Below are positions 54,924 to 63,094 of a stretch of DNA of 64,000 nt, piece after piece. The stretch comes from Cupriavidus sp. P-10 (GTDB lineage: Bacteria > Pseudomonadota > Gammaproteobacteria > Burkholderiales > Burkholderiaceae). The translations under genes were made by a program, and so were the position numbers. The stretch spans positions 1,550,001 through 1,614,000 of the forward strand of contig NZ_AP025171.1 of the NCBI RefSeq assembly GCF_003402535.2. Direction: 5' to 3'. The notes beneath the pieces were generated by a model. It saw only the letters and a program-made list of their open reading frames with translations, searched no databases and was not told the DNA's origin. Position 1 is the first letter of the stretch. The number at the start of each line of letters is the position of its first letter.

Positions 54924-55000
54924 GCACTTGTCTCCTTGAAACGTTGCGGCACCGATGTGTGCCGCGCATGCATGCAATGTAGGACGCCGCGGCCCGGCCA

Positions 55001-55039
55001 GCTTTGCAATAGACTCCAGCGGCTTTGCATTTCATGCCA
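55001..55039 (-). promoter_or_regulatory. AraC-type operator candidate, two half-sites 21 bp apart
   Basis: GCTTTGCA begins at 55001 and again at 55022, exactly 21 bp apart. Read on the minus strand the half-sites are TGGAGTCTATTGCAAAGC and TGGCATGAAATGCAAAGC. They resemble TGTCCCGAAATGCCAAA at 41833 and TGTCCCTGAATGCAAA at 33418. The orientation faces the oxidoreductase operon. Confidence 0.65.
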
Positions 55040-55114
55040 ACCCCGCCTATCATGCCGCTGCAAAGACAATGCGGCGGCCTTCCGACGGCCCGCCGCCATA
55101 AGTGGGAGACAACC

Positions 55115-56143
55115 TTGGACACGTTGGTACGGGCGGCGGTACTGACCAATTTCTTTGAAGTGGCCGGCGCGCTTGGCCTCAATACGCAGCCCTTGCTGCG
55201 CACCGCCAGGCTCAGCCAGGCGCTGCTGGCGGAGCCGGACCAGCGCATCCCGGTGGGCGCCTGCGCCACGCTGCTGGAAGCCGCCGCCAAGGCCGCGGAC
55301 TGCCCGACCTTCGGGCTGCGCATGGCGGAATCGCGGCAGTTGTCGGACTTTGGCGTGATGAGCCTGCTGATCAGCCAGCAGCCCACGTTGCGCGCCGCGC
55401 TCGCCACCATCATCCGCTACCGGCACCTGGTCAACGAATCGGTGTCGATCCTGCTGGAAGAAGCCGGCGGCGCGGTCATCATCCGCCAGGAAATCGTGCT
55501 GGACCAGCCTTCGCGCCAGGGCACCGAGCTGGCGCTGGGGGTGTTGTTCCGCCTGTGCCGGGCCTTGCTCGGCTCGCACTGGCGCCCGCTGAGCATCAAT
55601 TTCACGCACCCGGCGCCGGACGACCTGCGGGTCCACCGGCGCCTGTTCGGCTGCCCGATCGAGTTCGACAGCGAATTCAACGGCATCGTGTGCCGGGCGG
55701 CCGACCTCGACGCGGCCAACCCGACCGGCGATCCGGCCATGGCGCGCTATGCCCAGCGCTTTGTCGACACGCTGCCGCGCATCAACGCGCCGAGCATCGG
55801 GCGCGACGTTCGCAATGCCGTCTACCTGATGCTGCCGATGGGCCGCGCCACCTGCGAAGGCGTGGCGCAGGGACTGGGACTGAGCCTGCGTACCATGCAA
55901 CGCCAGCTCGACGAAGCCGGCGAAACCTTTACCGACATCCTCAATGAAGTGCGGCGCGATCTGGCGCTGCGCTATGTGGAGAATCCGCAATACGCCCTGC
56001 TGCGGGTGGCGGAGCTGCTGGGCTACAGCTCGGCCAGCACGTTCACGCGCTGGTTCTCGATCCAGTTCGGCGAACCGCCGCTGACATGGCGCCGGCGCCA
56101 CGCCAACGCAAGCGCGCCCGGCGCCGAGGGCACGCAACGATGA
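55115..56143 (+). CDS. AraC-family regulator, Arabinose_bd type (first of tandem pair)
   Basis: 342 residues from a TTG at 55115 that follows GGGAG; upstream ATGs give a leader unlike the sister gene, which begins at the equivalent point. Residues about 15-200 form the Arabinose_bd-type effector domain (VGACATLLEAAAKAADCPTFGLRMAESRQLSDFG). The AraC DNA-binding pair is complete: GLSLRTMQRQLDEAGETFTDILNEVRRDLA and LLRVAELLGYSSASTFTRWFSIQFGEPPLTWRRR. It is divergent from the oxidoreductase/dioxygenase/ligase operon and is the likely controller of it. Confidence 0.9.
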   Translation: MDTLVRAAVLTNFFEVAGALGLNTQPLLRTARLSQALLAEPDQRIPVGACATLLEAAAKAADCPTFGLRMAESRQLSDFGVMSLLISQQPTLRAALATIIRYRHLVNESVSILLEEAGGAVIIRQEIVLDQPSRQGTELALGVLFRLCRALLGSHWRPLSINFTHPAPDDLRVHRRLFGCPIEFDSEFNGIVCRAADLDAANPTGDPAMARYAQRFVDTLPRINAPSIGRDVRNAVYLMLPMGRATCEGVAQGLGLSLRTMQRQLDEAGETFTDILNEVRRDLALRYVENPQYALLRVAELLGYSSASTFTRWFSIQFGEPPLTWRRRHANASAPGAEGTQR

Positions 56144-56197
56144 GCGCCGCCCGTCCGGACGCCATCCGCTTGCATTTCGCGACTATCGGATAACGCG

Positions 56198-57223
56198 ATG
56201 TCTTACTACCTCCGCAGCGCCAGCCTCACCCACTACGTCGAAGTCGCCCGCGCCGTCGGCCTCGATCCGCACCAGCAAATGCGCGCGGCCAAGATCAGCC
56301 GCGACGTGCTGCTCGATCCCGATATCCGCATTCCCGCCGCGCTGGTGGGACGCCTGCTGGATGCTTCGGCACGCGCCGCACGGGTGGATGACTTCGGCCT
56401 GCGCATGGCGGAGCTGCGCCAGTTCTCGAACCTCGGGCCACTGGCCTTCGTGGTGCGCGAGCAGCCCACGCTGCGCCGCGCGCTGGAATCCATGGTGCGA
56501 TACATGGGCCTGCAGAACGAAGCGCTGGCCATGCGCATAGAGGAAGGCGAAGGCCTGGTCCTCATCCGGCTCCATGTCCTGAGCGAGGAGCCCGGCGTGC
56601 TGCGCCAGGCCACCGACCTCGCCGTAGGCGTGATGTTCCGCATGCTGAGCCTGTTCCTGGGGGCGTCATGGCGCCCGCGCAGCATTTGCTTCACCCACCC
56701 CGCCCCCGCCAGCGGGGCGACCTGTATGCGCGTGTTCGGCATCGAGCCGCTGTTCAACCAGGACTTCGACGGCATCGTCTGCTCCGCCGCCGACCTGGAG
56801 GCCCCGCTGCCGTCCTACGATCCGGTGATGGCAGGCCAGGTCAAGCGCTACCTCGGCGGCCTGCTGGCGCAGGCCAATGCCACCGCGCCGGACAAGGTGC
56901 GCAAGCTGGTCTATGTGCTGCTGCCCACCGGCATGTGCTCGGTGGACCGGGTGGCGCAGCACTTGGGGGTGGACCGACGCACCATCCACCGCCGCCTGGC
57001 GCGGGAAGAAACCAGCTATTCCGAAATCCTGAACCAGGTGCGCGCGGGGCTGGTGGTCGGCTATATCGAGAACCCCGACAGGCCGTTGTCCGAGGTGGCA
57101 ACGCTGCTGGGGTTTACTTCATTGAGCACGTTCTCGCGCTGGTTCAGCGGGGAGTTTGGCTGCAGCGTGTCAAAGTGGCGGACGCAGCAGGTGCAGCAGG
57201 TGCCGCAGGCGCAGCACATGTAG
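56198..57223 (+). CDS. AraC-family regulator, Arabinose_bd type (second of tandem pair)
   Basis: 341 residues. It has the same layout as its upstream neighbour: YYLRSASLTHYVEVARAVGLDP, then AALVGRLLDASARAARVDDFGLRMAELRQFSN, and the helix-turn-helix pair GVDRRTIHRRLAREETSYSEIL and PLSEVATLLGFTSLSTFSRWFSGEFG. The two proteins are clearly homologous but well diverged, so this is an old tandem duplication. It starts 54 bases after its neighbour. A different effector or target is plausible. Confidence 0.92.
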   Translation: MSYYLRSASLTHYVEVARAVGLDPHQQMRAAKISRDVLLDPDIRIPAALVGRLLDASARAARVDDFGLRMAELRQFSNLGPLAFVVREQPTLRRALESMVRYMGLQNEALAMRIEEGEGLVLIRLHVLSEEPGVLRQATDLAVGVMFRMLSLFLGASWRPRSICFTHPAPASGATCMRVFGIEPLFNQDFDGIVCSAADLEAPLPSYDPVMAGQVKRYLGGLLAQANATAPDKVRKLVYVLLPTGMCSVDRVAQHLGVDRRTIHRRLAREETSYSEILNQVRAGLVVGYIENPDRPLSEVATLLGFTSLSTFSRWFSGEFGCSVSKWRTQQVQQVPQAQHM

Positions 57224-57246
57224 GCGCGGGGGCGCCAGCAGCCGGA

Positions 57247-57342
57247 TCAGGCTCCCCGCCGCGCCGCCTCGATCTTGGCGATGTCGATTTTCCGCATCGT
57301 CATCATCGCTTCGAAGGCGCGCTTGGCCGCCGCGGGATCGGA
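57247..57342 (-). pseudogene. C-terminal relic of a VOC/PhnB-like protein
   Basis: The minus strand reads SDPAAAKRAFEAMMTMRKID and continues IAKIEAARRGA to a stop at 57247. The AMMTMRKIDIAKIE stretch is typical of the end of VOC/PhnB-like (3-demethylubiquinone methyltransferase-like) proteins. Upstream of about 57342 similarity ends, so only about 32 codons survive. Confidence 0.65.
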
Positions 57343-57347
57343 GTTCC

Positions 57348-57426
57348 CTGTGACGCCGGTTCGCCAACCCTGCCGTCAGGCCCGCCACCCTCGTTTGGCG
57401 GCGAACCGGGCTCCCCGCTGTCACAG
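57348..57426. repeat. imperfect inverted repeat next to the VOC relic
   Basis: Nested arms: CTGTGAC (57348-57354) pairs with GTCACAG (57420-57426), and GGTTCGCC (57358-57365) pairs with GGCGAACC (57400-57407), with a second GTTTGGCGG near the centre. It could be the remains of a small mobile or palindromic element that truncated the VOC gene. Confidence 0.5.
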
Positions 57427-58060
57427 GAGTCCAAATGCCCAACGCACGGATGCGCGCTCCGCCGCTCACGAGGCGGTCGGGGTACCCTCTTCCTCCATAG
57501 CTTCCTACCAAGCTGGCGCCCTGGCCGCACACCGCTTTCCTGCTTTGATACGCAGCGGTTGCTATAGAAACGCGCGGCCCGCACCGTCCCGCCCCTCTAT
57601 CTATTCGCGCACGGCGAGGACTACCTTTCCCATCCTTCCCTAGCCTTTCGCGTCGGCATCATGGCCGCGCTGTCGCTGTACTTGCAACTCTGCCTCGAAG
57701 GCTGCTAGGTCGAGATTGCCTCCTGGCGCGTGCTCGACGTCATCGCGGGAGTTTCAACAGAAACCATCAACTGAGCCTCTCGCGCGCATCCAACGCAAAG
57801 TCAACGAGTGTGACATTTCGGCTCCACCTATTCCTTCCGCAAGCCGCAGACCCGACAGTAATTGGATAAAGAAAAAGAACTCGAATTCAAGGTTACATAA
57901 TTTTGTATTCAGTAATTTTTATTCCGAAAATCGCCCTCGTTTTCGGAATCGTCCGATTTTATTCCAGACCTCGATTCGCTATTTTCGGCCCAGCTTAGGC
58001 GCAGTGCGGCGTTACCCAAGCCCATGGCGGGCTTGCTCGTTTCTCCCCGACACGTACCCA
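57427..58060. other. non-coding leader region of the haemagglutinin gene
   Basis: About 630 bases. One frame at about 57590-57706 reads LYLFAHGEDYLSHPSLAFRV and on to a stop, coding-like debris I cannot name. From 57840 to 57965 the base composition turns AT-rich and includes a palindrome, suggesting the promoter of the exoprotein gene. No clear Shine-Dalgarno sequence precedes 58061. Confidence 0.5.
57921..57949. promoter_or_regulatory. perfect palindrome upstream of the exoprotein gene
   Basis: ATTCCGAAAA at 57921-57930 and TTTTCGGAAT at 57940-57949 are exact inverted copies separated by nine bases. It lies 112 bases before the ATG at 58061 in an AT-rich stretch. It could be an operator for a dimeric repressor or a hairpin that attenuates the transcript. 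Confidence 0.6.
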
Positions 58061-61000
58061 ATGAACAACAAAATTCATCGCCTGGTTTTCAGCGCCGCAC
58101 GCGGCATGCTGGTGGCAGTACAGGAAAGTGCGGTAGGACGCGGCAAGGGCCGCCATGGTAGCGCGGCACGTCAGGGTGACGGCATGACGTTCGCGCCGGT
58201 ATTGTGGCTGACGGTGCTGGCGGCGTCGATGATGGGCATTCCCGTGGTACTGGAGCAGTCCGCACACGCGCAAACGCTGCCCATCCAGGTGGACAAGAGC
58301 GCGCCGGGTGCACGCCCGGTGGTGGGCGTGGCCGCGAATGGCGTCCCGGTTGTGAATATCGCACCGCCCAACCACAATGGCGGTACCAGTGTGAACAACT
58401 TCACGCAGTACCACGTCGGACCATCTGGCCTCGTGCTGAACAACTCCGGCCAGAACTCGCAGACTCAAATTGCAGGCTGGGTACAAGGGAACATGCAGCT
58501 GGGCAACAACAGCGCCAGCGTGATCGTCAACCAGGTCACCGCGCCCAACCCATCCCAATTGCTCGGGATGCAAGAAGTGGCGGGTAGCCGCGCGACAGTA
58601 ATCCTGGCCAATCCTGCGGGCATCACCTGCTCGGGCTGCGGCGTGATCAATGCGGATCGCTTCACGCTCAGCACGGGCCGACCGGTATTCGGTGCCGATG
58701 GCAATCTGGCCGGCTTCGACGTACGCGCGGGGCACATTGCCATCGATGGACAGGGTCTGTCCAGCCCGCAAGCGCAGGTGGATTTGTTGGCGCGCTCAAT
58801 CTCGATCAATGCCGAACTCTGGACCAAACATCTCAATGCCGTGACCGGTGCCAACCAGGTCGATTACCAGAGCCTGAATGCCACCGCCCAGGTGGGCAGC
58901 GGTGCCGCACCCCAATTCGCGCTCGATGCCTCCGCAGTGGGCTCAATGTTCGCGAATGGCGCAATCCGCCTGATCGGCACCGAAAAGGGCCTCGGCTTCA
59001 ACCTGGGCGGCGTAGTTGACGCGCGCGGTGGCGATATCACGGTGGACAACAACGGCGATGTCCGCGTGCTGGCAAGCGGACGGGTGCAGGCCGAAGACGG
59101 CGCCACGATGACCGGTGCAAACATCAGCAATGCGGGCACCGTCACAACGCGCAGCAGCATCACGGCCACCACGCCGGGCCAGTTGACCAACAGCGGCACC
59201 CTGGCGGCGGGCATCGACCTGCTGGGCATGGCCGACCGGATCGCGAACACGGGCACCATCGGCGCGGGGGTGGACGCCAACCCCAATGTCACCGGTGCGG
59301 GCACGGCGAACCTGGCCGCGCGCACCGCCATCCAGTCCAGCGGCAAAATCGTCACCGGGGCGGATACCAACCTTTCGGCGCCGACGTTGGACCTGTCCAA
59401 CGGCACAACCGTCGCGCACATCACCGCCAACCTGTCGGCTTATGGCGACATTGTGAGCCGTAACGCCCGCGTCGAGGGCGCGGCGCTCCAGGTCGTCGCA
59501 GGTGGCAACGTGGACAACCAGGGCGGCGCACTGGTGGCGGGTGCCTACGGTGGGCAAGTCAATGGCGCCAGCATTCTGAATCAGAACGGCGCCATCACCA
59601 GCACCGGCGCGCTGGGTGTGTCCGGCACGCAGGCGGTGGACAACACCGGCGGCACCGTTGCAGGTAACGGCACCACCACCCTTTCCGCTCCCAGCCTCGT
59701 CAACCGCAGCGGCACCATCGGCTCGGTAAATGACAAGCTACTTGTTACCGGCGCGCTCGACAACACCTCGGGCAAGGCGCTGGCCGCCACCGACCTGGCT
59801 GTAGCGGGCGGCAAGATCATCAATGACCATGGGCTGATTTCTGCAGGCCAGAACTTGCGCCTGGATACCGCCGGGCAAGAACTGGTCAACACCTCGGGCG
59901 GCATTGCTGGCAGCAACGTCCATACCGATTCAGCTCTCTTCGATAACCACGCGGGCATCGTGCAGTCCACCGGCCTCCTGGTTGTCGACACGCACGGGCA
60001 ACTGTACGACAACAGCCAGGGCGCGCTGACCGTGGCCACCGGCGCCATGAGCCTCCATACCGGCGCCTTCAACAACCAGGACGGTACCGTCTCGGGGCAG
60101 CAGGCCGTCACCGTGACGGGCACCGCGCTGAATAACACGAGCGGCAAGATCGTGTCCGGCGGTTCGCTGGCAGTGAAAGGCGATAGCCTCGCCAACCAGG
60201 ATGGCTATCTCGCCACGAATGGCGACGCGAAGATCCAGCTAACCGGCGCCTTCGACAACACCGCAGGCTTTACCCATGCTGGCGGCCTGCTCGACGTGCA
60301 GGCGAGCACGGTGGTGAACCGCAGCACGCTGGGCGGCACAGACGCGTCTCCCAAGGGCATGGAAGGCGGCACTGTCCAGATTGCCGCTAGCACCATCGAC
60401 AACATCGACGGCGCGCTGCGGGCCGATACGGCCATGACCGTTGGCGCGATGAAGCTGGATAACAGCCGTGGCGAAGTGACCTCGGGCGGCACGGCGCAAC
60501 TCAATGTTGGCGCCACCACCAACGCCGATGGCCTGCTGTCCGCCAACAGCCTGCTTGGCATCGAGGGCAGCAGTCTTACCGGCGATGGCACGCTGCAGTC
60601 GAATGCGGGTGACGTCACTGTCAAGCTTCAAACCGATTTCCATAACACCAAGACCTTGGCCGCTGCGCAAGACCTCCAGGTCTTGATCGAGGATGGTAAC
60701 GGCAACGCCATCGGCGACATCACCAATGATGGCAAGGTGGTGGCTGGACGGGACGCCAGCTTCCACGGGAAAAATGTGAACAACAGCGGTGAACTGTTCG
60801 GAGCCCGCGCCAATACCGTCCGTGCCGACGCGGCGGTTACCAACAGCGGCCTGATCGACGGTGGCGCAGTGCGCGTGCAGGCCGGCACAACGGTCACCAA
60901 TACCGACCGCATCTTCGGCGACTCTGTCGCCATCGGCGCGGGCGTGCAAATCCTGAACGACCGGAACGCCGCCACCGGGAAGGGGGGCGTGATCGCCTCG

Positions 61001-63094
61001 CGCACCGGCGATGTGGACCTTGGCGCGCCGGACATCGTCAACCGGGAGCACGCCCTTATCCTCTCCTCGCAGGACCTGAGGGTGGGTGGTGCGCTGGATG
61101 CCGAGGGCAAGGCAATGGGACAGGCCAACTCGCTGACCAACGCCTCGGCTGTTATCGATGTGGCGCGCGACGCCAACATTAATGCGGCCAGCATCCGCAA
61201 TGAGAACAGCCATTTCGAAACGCAGGTGAAGGACACTGGCGTCCAAACGTCGCTGGTCTATCGTCTCAAGGGCTCCCCGGAGGATATCGACGCCACGACG
61301 GCGCTCATCTTCGATTGGAGCGGTAAGGACGATTACTTCCATCCTGGCACGGATGTAGGCTGGCTGTACCGAGACGGCAACCAGAAAGGTGTCGCACGCG
61401 TACTACTGCTGCCCTCGGAGCAGTATCCATTTGCTGAGTTCGGCCCGCCGTTCGACTGGTCACGCGGCCTTGATGGCAAGGCGGGACCTGTCATGCCTTG
61501 GCAAAGCGCCTGGCTAGGCTTCTCTAACCCGGACTTCTACGGCGGACTGCCAGAAGACCATTGGTCGCCGGTGGGATTGGCCTATACATCGGGCTACGTG
61601 ACGGATGCCAACAACGATCCGGTGACGGAGCAATACCACTACCCGTTCGACCACCCGATCTGGGATAAGCTGAAGGTCGCGCGGCCCGACAGCGCGCCAC
61701 CGCCCTATGCCGCACCCTGCGAGGTCAACGCCCCGCCCGCGTGTCTTGCGGCGCGCCAGCAGTACGTGGACTGGCAGACGGTCAACAACGACCGGTATAA
61801 GGTGCTGAACGACAAGATCATCGCCTTCAACAAGGACTTCCACGCGCGCACCGTCGACGAATTCTACTCCGTCGATAAGCAGACGCAGATGCGCGAGGAA
61901 GTCGTTCTGCATACCGATCCCGCCCGAATTCTGGTCGGCGGCAATGCTGCGCTCAATGGGGCCGTGGTCAATGACAAGAGCGAGATCGCCATTGGCGGCA
62001 GGCTGACCGTGCCTGCACCGGTGCGCAACGAAGGCTATACCGGCACGCGGTACGAGACAGAAACCGGCACGCAGGCGTGGCACTACATCAACCATGGCGT
62101 CAATGCCCCGGACCGGCGCAGCGATAGTTCCACCTTGCCGCCGCTCAATCTGACGCTCCCGCTGGTACTGGCAACCGGCACCACGCAGGAGCACTTGCAG
62201 ACTGTCCCGGGCAGCGGCGCCGCCCTCGACCCGAGGGCAGGTCTCGCCCCGATTGCCACGGCGCCAACCTTGACGCAGGTGTCGCTCAACCCAGGGGGCA
62301 GCACCGCCGGGGGCCGTCTGGGCGGCGAGGTGATCCGCACCGTCACGCCCTCGCTGGCGATGCCCAACAATGCGCTCTTCGTCACGCGCACCGATCCCGG
62401 CGCGCGCTACCTGATCGAGACCGACCCGCGCTTCACTAACCAGCGCCAGTGGCTATCAAGCGACTTCATGCTGACGCAACTCGGCCAGGACCCGACCCGG
62501 GTCCTCAAGCGCCTCGGCGATGGCTACTACGAGGCGCGACTGGTGGCCGACGCCGTGATGCTCGCCACCGGCCAGCGCTTCATGGGCGACTACACCGACA
62601 ACGAGTCGCAGTACAAGGCGCTGATGCAGTCTGGCGTGGAGTTCGCCAAACAGTTCTCCCTGAACGTCGGCACGGCTCTGACCGCCGAACAGATGCGGGC
62701 GCTGACCACCGACATCGTCTGGCTGGTCGAGAAGACCGTCACGCTGCCGGACGACTCCACCCAGCAGGTGCTGGTGCCGCAGGTGTATCTGAAGGTACGC
62801 GAGGGGGACCTCAAGGGCGACGGCACGCTGATCACGGCGCGCAACATGGCGATCCAGACCGGCGGGGATGTGAAGAACAGCGGCACGATCGCGGCACGGG
62901 ACGTGATGCTGATCGACGCGGGTAATATCCGCAACGAGCGCGGCACGCTGTCCACCGGCGCCATGGGCCTGAATGCAAAGCAGGATATCGACAACCTGGC
63001 GGGCAAGATCAGCGCAGGCAACCTGGCGGCGACGGCAGGCCGGGACATCAACCTGACCACCACCACGGCATCGGCCAGCAACAAGGTCGGCTAA
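58061..63094 (+). CDS. filamentous haemagglutinin/CdiA-like two-partner secretion exoprotein, interrupted by an in-frame stop
   Basis: 1677 codons from the ATG at 58061 to the TAA at 63092. Residues 1-30 (NKIHRLVFSAARGMLVAVQE) are an extended signal peptide region. The classical signal follows and cuts after SAHA at residue 70. Residues about 80-320 form the TPS secretion domain with the ATVILANPAGITCSGCGVIN core. The rest is a long beta-helix of short FHA repeats (ALNNTSGKIVSGGSLAV and similar), with a non-repetitive insert at about residues 1060-1300. Secretion needs a TpsB partner not seen here. Similar proteins mediate adhesion or contact-dependent inhibition, whose toxin end would lie beyond the window. 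The homologous frame continues after the stop. Confidence 0.88.
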   Translation: MNNKIHRLVFSAARGMLVAVQESAVGRGKGRHGSAARQGDGMTFAPVLWLTVLAASMMGIPVVLEQSAHAQTLPIQVDKSAPGARPVVGVAANGVPVVNIAPPNHNGGTSVNNFTQYHVGPSGLVLNNSGQNSQTQIAGWVQGNMQLGNNSASVIVNQVTAPNPSQLLGMQEVAGSRATVILANPAGITCSGCGVINADRFTLSTGRPVFGADGNLAGFDVRAGHIAIDGQGLSSPQAQVDLLARSISINAELWTKHLNAVTGANQVDYQSLNATAQVGSGAAPQFALDASAVGSMFANGAIRLIGTEKGLGFNLGGVVDARGGDITVDNNGDVRVLASGRVQAEDGATMTGANISNAGTVTTRSSITATTPGQLTNSGTLAAGIDLLGMADRIANTGTIGAGVDANPNVTGAGTANLAARTAIQSSGKIVTGADTNLSAPTLDLSNGTTVAHITANLSAYGDIVSRNARVEGAALQVVAGGNVDNQGGALVAGAYGGQVNGASILNQNGAITSTGALGVSGTQAVDNTGGTVAGNGTTTLSAPSLVNRSGTIGSVNDKLLVTGALDNTSGKALAATDLAVAGGKIINDHGLISAGQNLRLDTAGQELVNTSGGIAGSNVHTDSALFDNHAGIVQSTGLLVVDTHGQLYDNSQGALTVATGAMSLHTGAFNNQDGTVSGQQAVTVTGTALNNTSGKIVSGGSLAVKGDSLANQDGYLATNGDAKIQLTGAFDNTAGFTHAGGLLDVQASTVVNRSTLGGTDASPKGMEGGTVQIAASTIDNIDGALRADTAMTVGAMKLDNSRGEVTSGGTAQLNVGATTNADGLLSANSLLGIEGSSLTGDGTLQSNAGDVTVKLQTDFHNTKTLAAAQDLQVLIEDGNGNAIGDITNDGKVVAGRDASFHGKNVNNSGELFGARANTVRADAAVTNSGLIDGGAVRVQAGTTVTNTDRIFGDSVAIGAGVQILNDRNAATGKGGVIASRTGDVDLGAPDIVNREHALILSSQDLRVGGALDAEGKAMGQANSLTNASAVIDVARDANINAASIRNENSHFETQVKDTGVQTSLVYRLKGSPEDIDATTALIFDWSGKDDYFHPGTDVGWLYRDGNQKGVARVLLLPSEQYPFAEFGPPFDWSRGLDGKAGPVMPWQSAWLGFSNPDFYGGLPEDHWSPVGLAYTSGYVTDANNDPVTEQYHYPFDHPIWDKLKVARPDSAPPPYAAPCEVNAPPACLAARQQYVDWQTVNNDRYKVLNDKIIAFNKDFHARTVDEFYSVDKQTQMREEVVLHTDPARILVGGNAALNGAVVNDKSEIAIGGRLTVPAPVRNEGYTGTRYETETGTQAWHYINHGVNAPDRRSDSSTLPPLNLTLPLVLATGTTQEHLQTVPGSGAALDPRAGLAPIATAPTLTQVSLNPGGSTAGGRLGGEVIRTVTPSLAMPNNALFVTRTDPGARYLIETDPRFTNQRQWLSSDFMLTQLGQDPTRVLKRLGDGYYEARLVADAVMLATGQRFMGDYTDNESQYKALMQSGVEFAKQFSLNVGTALTAEQMRALTTDIVWLVEKTVTLPDDSTQQVLVPQVYLKVREGDLKGDGTLITARNMAIQTGGDVKNSGTIAARDVMLIDAGNIRNERGTLSTGAMGLNAKQDIDNLAGKISAGNLAATAGRDINLTTTTASASNKVG

